Source: Toxonevra muliebris (taxonomy: Eukaryota; Arthropoda; Insecta; Diptera; Pallopteridae). Taken from it: 64,000 bases of DNA. The position numbers and the translations under genes are program-made. The notes beneath the pieces were generated by a model. The model was not told where the DNA came from. It saw nothing but the letters and a program-made list of their open reading frames with translations, and ran no database searches. Numbering within the stretch: the stretch's first letter is position 1; every line of letters begins with the position of its first letter. The stretch is taken from positions 7,268,708 to 7,332,707 of the forward strand of contig OY829329.1 of the NCBI GenBank assembly GCA_963691655.1, written 5' to 3'. Shown here piece by piece: positions 12,236 to 23,049 of this stretch.

Positions 12236-14370
12236 CTTCTACCGGCAAAATTATGGCTTATCAATTATGGTAATGTTAGCAAAAGGAAAAAGTACAATAA
12301 AAAAAGAACGCTTGCTGCTATCAGTGTGAGCGTATAAGTTTACTAACCTTTTTTGAATTTTGCTATTTCAAGAACACATACATACATCTACACCAGCGGA
12401 TCCTAGGGGGGTTTTTGGGACCATTCATGATCAGCATTTTGAACGTTGGACATTTTTCAATGGACGAAAAAATGTAAACCGTTTCCCCTTAGGAAGTATT
12501 TGGATACGCTTGTGAACATATGTATGTAAATACATATAGCTTAAAAGAGCAAATTAAACTTTTTTTAGATTGACAATTAAACTTCAAAAATAACCTCTTT
12601 GTTTACAAAATGTTTGTTCCCCAATGCGCTGAATGCTTTCTTTTTTCTGTTCTGTGGTGAGATAAGCAACTCAATTTCAGAAATTTATTCTCATATAAAT
12701 ATATGTATATATATTAAAGGTAAGTATTTTTACACAAAAAAAAATTGTATTAAATAATACAAAAATCAGCTGTCAAAAAGTATAAAATTGATAAGACATA
12801 ACCTAATAACCACACTAGAAATTGCGTCAACAATCGTCGGCTGCTATTCTTTATCTCCCGCGTCCCTCTTACTAGTTATATCTCTCTCTTCTACATTCAC
12901 ACTCCCACGCCACATTTCCTTATGCAACGGCGGCGGCGTGCCGCAGGTAATTGTAGAAAAAAATGCTAAAAGTGTCAATTTAAAATATCAAACTGTTTGA
13001 CACCTTTATTTATTTTATTTATTATTTATTTCTAATTATTTGTATTTACAAAAAAAATTGTTCAATTGGAAATTTTTTGTTCGCTATTCGATATGTGGCT
13101 GGAATGAATACATATTTATTTAACTATCTACACATTTTCTTTGTTTTTTGTATTTGTGTTTTTTTTTTTTTTGCTGTTCAATATGTTAAAATAATTGTAA
13201 TTTAATACAGTATAACATTCTTCAGGCAGTTAGTCATGCATGCCAATATTTTTTTAGTGCAGTAATTCAATATAGAGGAGAACTTTTTGAAGTATCTACT
13301 CTTGAATTGTAATAAATATGTATACATAGAAAGACTATTATTGAGTTATAATTTTTAAACTAATTCTTAGTATTACAGTATGAGTTTTACCTTATTAATT
13401 GCTTTCTTTCTAAATAAAGGTGTTTGTTCAAAAATGTATTTAATTAGTAATTAAAATTCATAATTTCTCTGGAATTTCCAATAATGTGACTCTTTGATTT
13501 TTACTTTTCTTTATTTTATCTTTAGTATTTAATTATTGAAACAAGTGTTTTTGCTTTTCACTCACTTAAATAATTATAATATTTGCTACTTATATTTAAT
13601 ATGTATATGAAAGTTCTTCTTTTTTTTTGTGCCGTTGGCATTCGAAAGAATTTTAGTATACTAATAGACGTCATTCTAATTGAAAGAATTGGTAGAATTA
13701 TTTACCTTTATTTTTCTTCAAATGAATCACATTAGTCCAAAAAGAACGTATCGATACCTAAAAGGCAAAACATAGTAACTAAGTCATTGCTGGGATATTG
13801 GATTGCCGAAAACGTGACTAAGAAAATAACACTTTTTGTTAAGTTGTTACGTTTCTAATAATTTTAATATTGTACAATTTTTGGCTATTTTATTCATGAA
13901 GCTATATTTGCTCAAAAATATTAGATTCACTTATTTTCTTCCATAGACAGAGTTATGGTATAAAAGTTTGACTTTTCTTTTAGCCACTACTATAACAACG
14001 GTACATTTACGTGATCTCGTGAGCATACTACAACAAGAGAAATAGCAATCATAAAATTGTACAACAACAAAAATCAATAAACTCATAAATTACAAAAGTT
14101 TCATTCATAAAAAAAACCTAAATTGAAAAGGTAAACTTTCTATTTTTCTTTTATGACTTTCTTCTTTTTTTTTCTTAATAACTTCTCGAAAAATATAACC
14201 ATCCAAAAAAGCATTAAAAATTAACCCGGATGTCCGTACTCAAAAAGATAATAACAGTAATACTTACACATAGAGAGTTAGAGAGTTACATACAAGAAAG
14301 CATGAGTGAGCGCGCAAGAGCGAGTGTATCTAAAAATCGTGTTTAAAATAAAAACTTTCATGCCATCGAT

Positions 14371-14378
14371 TGACGTCA
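14371..14378. promoter_or_regulatory. CRE-type palindrome TGACGTCA
   Basis: A perfect palindrome in the context GATTGACGTCACAC, about 630 bp downstream of the donor of the exon at 15012-15350. If that gene model is right, the site lies within its first coding intron. Confidence 0.45.
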
Positions 14379-15011
14379 CACATACTCATATTCGCCGCTC
14401 AAAGAAAGCATATTTTAACATATTTTGACAGTTATTCACACTTTCTTCAGAAATAAAAAAAAAATATGTAAAAAATTAGTAATGATTTACTGTTGATTTA
14501 TTAAATAAAATAAAAAACCGCACACAACACAAAATACATAGTAGTGTGGTTGGTGATGATGGCGCTAATGAATGATACAGATGGCAACAACAACAACAAT
14601 AAGCAACAACAAAAAAAAGAGAAAAAACTACGTCAATTTTAATGTGAAGAGTGTGTGAATCATGGAAGTTTATATTGAGTGTGTGTGTGTTTGTTTTAGG
14701 AGGAGTGTCGCGGCGGTATATTGGAGCGCAGAGAGCAAGAGCTTATGTTTGACAGCTGTTATAAAAAAAAAACGTGTAATGCATGGATACATTGTTGTTT
14801 TTTTGACGAAAATCAATGAGCAATGCTTTAATTGGAGAACTTTCTTGACTCTGAGGAATTTTTTTTACAGTAAGCTCGGCTTACATCGATCAAAAATGAC
14901 TACTTAGCAAAAGTAACCATGAATTTCTTTTGCAAAAAAAAAAAAAAAACTATAACATATTTCGTATGTATGTATATATTTAATTTGTTAATTATTTTAA
15001 ATAAATCTTAC

Positions 15012-15350
15012 CTCATTATTATTACTACTGCTTTTCTGCTGCTGTTGCTTTTGTTTTTGTAAATTATCCACATTATTGTTATTATTATTATTGTTGTTTG
15101 CATGATTATGTATATTGCTGTTGTGGTGATTACTATTATTTTTTACATTAGTATTTGTTGTGTCTAATGCAATTAGTTTCCAAATCTGTCTCAAACCGAT
15201 ATTATCAACACATGAGAAACGTAATTTCTCATTTGACCAGGCCATTGCTGCTGCTGAAGCTGCCGCCGAAGCTGCTGATGTTGCTGTTGTTGTTACTGCT
15301 GTAGTTTGTGTAGCGCGTTGTTGCAATAGTGTTGAAGTCATAGTTTTCAT
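15012..15350 (-). CDS. First coding exon of an unidentified gene (113 codons)
   Basis: The frame opens with an ATG at 15350 and runs 113 codons to a clear donor, GAG|GTAAGA, at 15011-15006; beyond the donor the frame ends within a few codons. The peptide has a Thr/Ala-rich start (residues about 10-35), a non-repetitive core of about 25 residues (WSNEKLRFSCVDNIGLRQIW and following), then Asn/His and Gln/Lys/Ser runs. Such opa-type runs around a short unique core are typical of N-termini of fly regulatory proteins. GC content is visibly higher than in the flanks. I do not recognise the protein. The next exon must lie further left and none is evident in this window, implying a first coding intron of at least 15 kb. 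Confidence 0.6.
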
Positions 15351-15940
15351 ATAAAATTTATATATATATATTTGTTTGTTTGAGAAGCAAATGGAAATTT
15401 ATTCCAAATTTAAAGAGTAATTATTTAGTTAAGTACACTTTGTTATACAAATCGAGATTCTTTTGTAGATTCTTTGTATTTATTTAAATGTGTTTTTTTT
15501 TTTGTTTTCTTGTTAAATATTCATATTTTTTAACATTTTCTTTGTGTCTTGCGTTTGGTTTATTTTAGTTACTACTTTTTTTTTCAATTGTAGTTACGCA
15601 TAATTTTCTTATCTTATAGCATTTGCACTACTACTTTGAATTTTTTAGCTTAGCAAGTAACCGGTTTAGCTACTTGTATTGCAAATTTTTCACTTTGTTT
15701 TATTTGGTATTAAAAAGCAATTCGCCTTTACTTTTTTCCTTCTTTATTTTATTTTGCAAACTTTTTGTTATATACAATTTTATTAAATCTTTGCGTGTTT
15801 GCAACTGTAACTTTATAATTTGCTTGTAGCCGTTCGACTAACTGGTTTCGGCTTATATCACTCACTTTTTACTCGTTCTTGATGTCGCACTGCTATTGAA
15901 TGTTAATTAACAGTGAGCGCTCTCTCTCTCTCTCTCTCAC
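15351..15940 (-). promoter_or_regulatory. Candidate 5' UTR and promoter region of the gene starting at 15350
   Basis: The region lies directly upstream (minus strand) of the ATG at 15350. It ends in a GAGA tract (15921-15938, CT on the plus strand) preceded by a GC-richer patch. GAGA tracts are frequent in fly promoters through binding of GAGA factor. No transcription start can be fixed by eye. Confidence 0.3.
15921..15938 (-). repeat. (GA)n tract
   Basis: An uninterrupted CT run on the plus strand, GA on the minus strand, about 570 bp upstream of the ATG at 15350. Confidence 0.7.
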
Positions 15941-17845
15941 TTAATGAATCTCTGCTGTATAGTGTTCTGTAGAAATTCAATAAGCAGAATACTTTTGCAT
16001 TCAGCTGTTAAGCAATGATCGTTTTTATTAATTTTTGAGTGAAATTTTTTATTGTAAGTTATTTAAATCTTCAAAAACTCTAGTATTTAGTATTTAAATA
16101 TACATATTTTTTGTTATAAATTACAACATTTCTTATATACATATATGCACTAAAAGAGTCTGTCTCTCATTTTTAATTCCTCACTCTCTCTGTTTTTTAT
16201 TTCAGCGCTGCTCACTAATGTTATTTAATATTTTAACATAATATTTGCATATCTTCAGTTTGTTATATGCATTTACATTTTGTATCTTTTTATCTCAAAA
16301 TGTTGTATTTTTTTATTATTCTATGTACATATCTTTATCTCGAAAGGAAAACAAAAATTTTTTTCTGATTTTGTTTTTTTTTATATATATATATAAATAT
16401 TGACATGAAGCTGATAAAACTTTATTTAATTTGAAAAAAATTTAATATTAAATAATCCTACATTGAATTAAATTGGAATAAACAAAACAAATTATAAAAA
16501 TAAAGATAGGTATTTAAAAAAAAAAGAGAAGATATTTCGAGAAACAATATTAAAGGACTGTTAGGAGAAGAGCGGGCAGAAGAGAGTTTACAGTCTCTCA
16601 GAGTTTCAAAGAGTAGTTTTATTTACAAAAACTAAAGTCAGATGACATTTCTCTTCAAGGGTTCCTTTCTTATACGAAACTCAAGCCCAGGGTTGCATTT
16701 TCCCTACTTTGAAAAGATTTTCCTCTCACAGTAAGTATTGATATGTGCAACTGAAGGGCTCCAACTTATATATTTTTCTGTTTTTGTAGTAGTCAGTTGG
16801 TAGTTACTTTACCTTAATCGCTAAAATCAATTTTCCTTTGAAAAATCAATCAGTCTATAAATATAGAAAACTTCTTTGTGGTACCCTAACCTTCATTACC
16901 AAAAGATTATTTCACAGTTTCCGGAAAATCATCAATCATAACTCCTAACAATTTTTAGTGCGCTGTTTTCTCAAAATAATAAAAATATGTTTTTGAATAT
17001 TTTCAATATTCGTATTTAGTATGACTTGCAATTTGGGTAAATTTTAAAAACATATTTCAAATATTTTAAAATTAATTACTTGAGTACCAATAATTGGTTT
17101 CGGAAAAAAGTATGACATTTCATTTATGCTTAAGCACTATTCTAGCGCAAGTTAATTTTTGCTTTGAATATATTCTCGAATGGTAATTTTTTTGAATTAA
17201 AAAAATCCCTTAGTCAATTCTTTACTATAGATTGACGTCAGTATAAAAAATGTTGATAGTAATAAAAAAAAATGTGAATGGGAAAAATCATGTCTTTCTA
17301 CTTATTTATTCAATATTTTTACTATTAAAATATTATAGTAGTAAATTTTATGCACATGTTTTACTATACTCAACACATGTATAGACTTCACTAATTTATT
17401 TATAAAGAAATATACTGAGTATAAGACTAAAAACGACTTTCAACCATTCCTAAGAATTATTTTGATGATTTTTTATGTAGCTTTAATTGCGCACTTTATG
17501 CTCTGCAAGCGGAGGGCGTGTAAATGTGGATGGACGGACCGATTGACAGAAAAATGCACGCCGAAATCATAAACACGATTGGAAGTAATTACACTTTGTG
17601 ATTTTTTGTTTAGGCCAATTAGAACATTTTTTTGTATATGTATGTTTCATTAACCAAAACGATAAGATTTGCAAGATTTAAGTTCAGACACGTGTTATAA
17701 ATGAAGCGTGTGTGTGTTGATGTTAAATGCAAAAAAAAAAAGTATAAGCTCATTATAAAAAAAAAAATAAAACTTAGTAAGCGAATAATTCATTAATAAG
17801 TATTTTATTTTGTGTTTGAATCTTGTATGTAGATCGTTATCTAAG
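15941..17845. other. AT-rich noncoding DNA
   Basis: No coding or element signature apart from one TGACGTCA palindrome at 17233. Confidence 0.6.
17233..17240. promoter_or_regulatory. CRE-type palindrome TGACGTCA
   Basis: A perfect palindrome in the context GATTGACGTCAGTA. The sites at 9900 and 46288 share the ATTGACGTCAG core. Confidence 0.4.
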
Positions 17846-17847
17846 TG

Positions 17848-18136
17848 CCTGGTTATATTGAGGCTCGGTGTTCGACAGATACAAAACTTTTCCAGCCGTG
17901 CTCGGTGGAGGTGGTTACATTCAGCTTGTTGCAGAGTTGCTTTTTGTCGATATGCACTCCACTGTTCAGTAATATTTTGTATGTAATGATAATGTTTTGT
18001 AAAATAATTCATTGCCACCCTAGAAACTCGGCGTGCTCGTGTTCGGTGTGAGAGTGAGTAAAGACTCTTTCTTTGTGTTCGGCGTAACAACAATTTCACG
18101 GTGTTCGCCGCTCATATTCCCAATATAACCACAGCC
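17848..18136 (-). mobile_element. Dispersed repeat family D, copy 1
   Basis: The reverse complement of this stretch matches 42042-42354. Shared blocks, read on the minus strand, include GGCGAACA near one end, AACACGAGC, GGGTGGCAATGA and TTTTGTAAAACATTATCATT, then CATTCAGC-type sequence and the TCGGTG end. The termini GCCTGGTTATATTG and CAATATAACCACAGCC form a terminal inverted repeat of about 14 bp. The non-autonomous DNA transposon class is inferred; no protein is encoded, although a 134-codon minus-strand frame crosses it. Confidence 0.6.
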
Positions 18137-18535
18137 TAAGTAGTATAATAAGTAGTATAATTTTTAGTTGCAAATCATAATTCGTTTGGATTTTTACATG
18201 TTTGTTTGAAACCAGTATTAGAACAGAATAAGCTTAAAGTATGCAAACGTTAACCCTGTTTTAAATTTTAAATACTTACATTTAAATCGCTTATCACTTA
18301 CATTACATATTCAATGACACGCTTCATACAATTCGATCTATTTCAGTTAAAATGTAATTAAAAATAAAGTAATAGCACTTTTTGCTGCTGCTGCTGCTGT
18401 TACTATTGTGTGACATTTGATGAAGCATCAAATATGAAATAAAATACCCAAATGTCAACATTTACGTCAAACGAACGGTTGAAAGATGCTGATAAAAAAT
18501 TCGCTTTACTATAAAAAAAATGATAATTGCATTAA

Positions 18536-18669
18536 CCCAGATATGACCAATGTCTTACATATAGTACACATCAGAAATATTTAATTTTAATTAAATGATT
18601 ATGTATTCAATAAAAAAACAAAACTTTCTTAAGTGTACTACATATAGTAAGTCATTGGGCATATCTGGG
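18536..18669. mobile_element. piggyBac-type MITE with TTAA target duplication
   Basis: The element is bounded by TTAA at 18532-18535 and 18670-18673. It starts CCCAGATATGACCAATG and ends CATTGGGCATATCTGGG, and the inverted repeat continues through CTTACATATAGTACAC and GTGTACTACATATAGTAAG. TTAA duplication plus CCC/GGG termini is the hallmark of the piggyBac superfamily. At 134 bp it is non-autonomous. Confidence 0.85.
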
Positions 18670-18673
18670 TTAA

Positions 18674-19489
18674 TTCCACTGAGGAACAAAATTCAACATG
18701 TTGTACGTTATAAGGGATACGAAGTTTTACATTTTAAAAGTTAAATTTACAAAAGATCCAATAATGCTTTCTTTTCTTGATTAGTTTTAAACTTTTAAAA
18801 CTCTGTTTTGACACTAAAAATTTAAATGAAAAATTTTCTTAATTTTACTAACCTAGAGAAACTATGAATGCTAAATTGCTCAGTAGCAGTTCAACTTTCA
18901 GAATCCAAAATCAAAACTATTGTGTTCTTTTAACAATTTTATTTATAAAAATAATACCTAAATAAAATTTTCTTCTTTGAGAATAAATAAATAAAATATG
19001 CACAGATTTGAACTTGTGTCAAGGCAATAGCAGCGATATGTCGTTGACTAATGTAAATTCTTCTTAAACTTCAATGTATTTTTTTTAAATGCAAATACTA
19101 AAAATAAAAAATGCTGCGCATCGCATCTTTAATTTCTATATACGGGTTTATGCATACATAGATGGCAAATTAAGATTCAAGAATGACGCGTCACTGTGTC
19201 GCCCATCTATCCATTTTTTATGCATTCAGAGCATATTCTACTCTGTTGGAATATTTTGCATATATTTCGAGATGCTTACCATGTCACCAAAGTATGATTT
19301 CTTTATGATGTCAATGTCATCATCTCATTTCGAACTTCGAAATCGTACGTTACCTCACAACGGTGCGATTTTGTAGCTTTGAAGTCACAATAATTTCTTT
19401 TTATATATTTCTGTAAGGCAGAGATTGTTGAAAACCGTATTTTCTTCGCATGAATTGCCAGCACTTTTATTTCTTGCTTTAGAGCAGTG
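18674..19489. other. Noncoding DNA
   Basis: Nothing recognisable. A 95-codon open frame at 19089 lacks coding-like features and is not supported. Confidence 0.5.
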
Positions 19490-19614
19490 TTATGATTGGT
19501 TTTCACTATGTCATATTTGCCGTCAAAGAGAAAAAAAGAGAGAATTTCCCATATGAAATTTGCCAACATCCTGGCAAATTTGATTGAATTTGACATAGTG
19601 AAAACCAGGCATTA
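19490..19614. mobile_element. MITE family A, copy 2
   Basis: The left end is TTATGATTGGTTTTCACTAT and the right end GACATAGTGAAAACCAGGCA followed by TTA. The interior has the family's GTCAAAGAGA purine block and GCCAACATCCTGGCAAATTT. It appears complete. Confidence 0.8.
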
Positions 19615-20027
19615 GACTTTTCAGACGTGCAAAAATTTTCTTCTTTTTTTTTGCATGTACACATTAGCTATTGTAGCTCACGAGAGAAGAAGTCGAAAAA
19701 ATGAGAAAACATTTTTGCAGGCATACTTTTAGAACGGCTAACATTGATTTAGAAGAAAAAAAGACTGAGTAACTTCGATAGTATAAATAAGTTTCATATT
19801 TTATCTTTTTTTCATATATTCTTAAACGTTTCGTTAGAAGCTTCATATGAATCCCGATTCTTCACAAAAACACGCTATTGAGAAGAAATATTACACTCTT
19901 CTCACTCAATATTGTTCACTTACAGAGCGACTCACTTTTTTTCAATTTCGAAGAAAAAAAAATTAATGAGCGCTCTTTCAATGAGCGCTTACCAAGAAAC
20001 GTGTGAGTCAAACATTTAAGGACTTTG

Positions 20028-20131
20028 TAATACCTGATGTCAAATCAATCAAATATGGCAACATGTTGGCAAATTTTATAAAGGAAATTCTCTCTTTCTC
20101 TCTTTTTGACATAGTGATAACCAAGCATAAT
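20028..20131. mobile_element. MITE family A, copy 3 (inverted, 5' degraded)
   Basis: It has the family order reversed: GCAACATGTTGGCAAATTTT, then TCTCTCTTTCTCTC, ending TTTTTGACATAGTGATAACC. The other terminus has lost most of the GGTTTTCACTATG block. It lies only 23 bp from copy 4. Confidence 0.75.
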
Positions 20132-20153
20132 AGAAATGTTGATTTGCTTACAC

Positions 20154-20273
20154 TTATGCTTGGTTTTCACTATGTTCCCTGTCAAAGAGAGATAAAGAGA
20201 GAATTCCCTATAAAAAACTTGCCAACATGCTGGCAAATTTGATTGAATTTGACATAATGAAAACCAGGCATTA
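20154..20273. mobile_element. MITE family A, copy 4
   Basis: The left end is TTATGCTTGGTTTTCACTAT and the right end GACATAATGAAAACCAGGCA followed by TTA, with the interior GTCAAAGAGAGATAAAGAGA and GCCAACATGCTGGCAAATTT. It is intact and opposite in orientation to copy 3. Confidence 0.8.
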
Positions 20274-22836
20274 CTAGTTTTTGAAATGATAAGTTCACAT
20301 GAAAGAGTACTCAAAAGAGTGAGAGAGAATTTTGATTGCTCTATTTTGATTGTGCTATCCAAAACACACTCAATGAAATTTTGCGCCTGTGTGAGTACAA
20401 AGAGAACTCGTACACTGTTTAAATTGCGATAAAAGGAATTAATTTTCTCTGTGATATAAATAAAAACTCTTCCTCCCAAGTTATATTAAACGTTCTCTCA
20501 GTGTATTTAACATCGACTGAGTTCTTTTGCTATGAACGATCGTTAGTGTTGGTGTACATCGTGAAACACGAGAGAAAAAACTGTGTCAGTGTGGGTGTCA
20601 ATAAATTTTTCGTTTTCGCTCATTTTTCAGCGTGACAAAATAAAAACAAGGTACATTTGGCCATTCATTTAACATTACGTGTTGCATTTTCTCAACTTCT
20701 GTCGCTGCAATTAAATCGCGTGTATCTGCGCATACCTTAATACTTTCACTATAATCGATCTCTTTGGCGCCTATTTGCGCTTTAATTCATATCCATAAAC
20801 GCTTTTATTCGTGCATATATTCGTAAAGTTATTGATCTCATTGTCATGATCTCAAAAAAATTGTTTTGCCAGAACTTTATGTTAGTGCAAAACTTCAATT
20901 TGACTTATGTGTTTTAATTGTTTTTGTTATTTTTCTCAAGTATTATTTGTAATGCAAAATTATGAAAATTTTTTTTTTTTTTTTTCTTCAGTTTGATTTT
21001 GAAATTTTTGCATATTTCCAAACAAGATTTTCGATTCTTTCTTTATTCTTTGCAGCGCAGACGTTTGCATATTTAGAATTTCCTTTGTTTGGTTTTGACT
21101 TTGGGAGAGAAGTTCATGGTCATGCGCTTTAGAGTTTTATGAACGGTGCCATTTTTTCCCCCCTGTTTCTTTTTTTATTTTTATGGCTTTTTCTCTATTT
21201 TATTTCTGAATTTTGTACTTTAATTTTCTATAAATATATGCTAAAAATTTGCAATATTCTCTAAAATGCAAATATATTTTTATAATTTTTAGTCCATATT
21301 GTTTTGAGTGCGGTTAAGACAGCAGCTTGAAAAATGTTGCAAAAATAAGAAAATATATACCTATATTATTATGAGGTTGTTCAAAAAATGTAAATATGCA
21401 GAAATATTTATAAATATTTATCGATATGGCGCCGAATTTAAATAACAAAAGTATAGATATAGTAAATGGCGAATCTAGATAACTTCAATATTGGGCTGAG
21501 ATTCGAAAATTTACTCTAATTGTTTGCATTAAGTCAAAAGAGTCAGTTGTACTGTTTCCGCTGTTTTTGGATTAGAATTGCAAGATATCAGCCAAGCAGA
21601 AACATTTCATATGAGAAATTGAATATGAGAGAAAATATCCAACGCTAGGCTTTCAATTGGGCAATTATAGAGTGCGCTTGCACGCTGCATGGCCATGCAG
21701 CATTTCGTTGCTTGCATGATGAGTCTCATCATGAAGAGATATTTGAGAAGCAAACTCACCATCAAACATGATAATCAATAAAATGCTTGCACCGCCATGC
21801 AGTAGTCATAGACGTTAGTTTCTTAATACGCTCAATATACAAAACACAGTAAAAATACCAAATCAGTTAAAGTTAATTATGATACATACATACATATGGA
21901 ATATACTTTGAATTCCCAAATGAGTTTGTCCCGTAAATGATAATCATATTTTTTTCCAGAGAATCCCAGTCACAGTTCGTTGAAGAATTTCCCCTTAAGG
22001 AAGAGCATCTAGAATTCTAATTATTGACAAAGACATTTTGGAGTTCTGTGAAATCCAAATACGCATTAATGTCTTATGATAGCAAAAAAGACCTATAAGA
22101 AAATTAATAAGTAATCTATTTAAATGCAAACTTTTTCTTATTAATTCTAAATGTGACTTACTCCATAATCTTTTGTTCAGACAAAATGCAACAAGCGTAA
22201 AATAATAATTTAATTATAATTATGGGGTCATTGATTTTAAAAGAAATTGTGATGAATAATTTCATACAATACTGATTTCAATTTAAGACATTCTGAACTA
22301 GAGTTGATTAGGGGTTGAATCGTAAAGGTGACGCTTTTGCGATCTTTTGCCTGTCACGCCTCTTTATATGATTTACAAATACAACACAATATCAATATAC
22401 TCTTTCACCTCTAAATTCAGAAAATTATAATGTATGATAAAAATGAAATTGTGTTTGATTACACAGCGCAGCAAAATGCAAAAACCGATTTCTTTGCATT
22501 AGAACCAAGCTACTCACACTCAGACATCAAATTCGTATCTGTTAAAATAAAGGAATTTCGTAATAGCCCCTAAAAACCCCGTTTCGCTGACTTCAGGTCC
22601 ATATTGTCGGATAGCTAAAGGCGATGGACAAAAACTGAGTACGCTGTCGTGATCATCGATACAAAACCGTGAGAAAATTTCATGCATAAAATTTTGTTTG
22701 CACTGTATTATCAATATCGGCTTTACTTTGAATGGAGTACGCTATTTTAAGCCAACAGATGGTGCTGATTATAATAACTAGAGCGATGCAAAGGGGACAT
22801 ACTCAGGCCGAGTATACACCGAGTTCTCAGGAAAAT
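20274..22836. other. Noncoding DNA
   Basis: No gene is supported. A 64-codon minus-strand frame at 22520-22714 has fairly balanced composition and may be a fragment of an unidentified repeat, but no family is recognised. Confidence 0.5.
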
Positions 22837-23049
22837 TTTTGTTATGGTTGGCCATCAGCGAACGTGGAATCAGTGATCTTTTAGTTTTTAAAGATAGTTT
22901 AACGGTGAGTTCACAGAAACACAGGGAAATGTGCTCACCGGTGCTTGAAAAGTCTATTCATTAACACCACCAATAGGACAAAATTATTTTTTGGCCAAAC
23001 CTGGCGCCTTCACATCACGCTAACACAAACTCCAACACTTTGAAATTAA
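22837..23049 (+). pseudogene. Tc1/mariner-type transposase fragment
   Basis: Translation in shifting frames gives a stretch ISERGISDLLV and, about 120 bp on, IIFWPNLAPSHHANT. These match the region between the second and third catalytic acidic residues in Tc1/mariner transposases, where family members read roughly GGISERGIS and IFWPDLASSHYA. The expected Asp of WPDLA reads as Asn here. Frame changes and in-frame stops show it is dead. No terminal repeats were identified. Confidence 0.55.

Larger units (their letters stand above)
9027..15011. other. Long AT-rich noncoding stretch
   Basis: No supportable gene. Notable contents are TGACGTCA palindromes at 9900 and 14371, an 18-bp tandem duplication (GTGTACTTCAAAATTGC) near 10538-10572, a CAGG run at 12218-12235, and a GC-richer patch at 12830-12946 that ends in a potential splice donor. 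If the exon at 15012-15350 belongs to a large gene, this stretch is its first coding intron. Confidence 0.55.

Noticed and set aside
17695..18099. 134-codon minus-strand open frame
   Set aside because: It mostly overlaps repeat D copy 1 and ends in poly-Phe and His-Thr repeats encoded by poly-A and CA tracts.
22520..22714. 64-codon minus-strand frame with balanced composition
   Set aside because: It looks protein-like but no family, splice sites or second copy with conserved frame could be shown.
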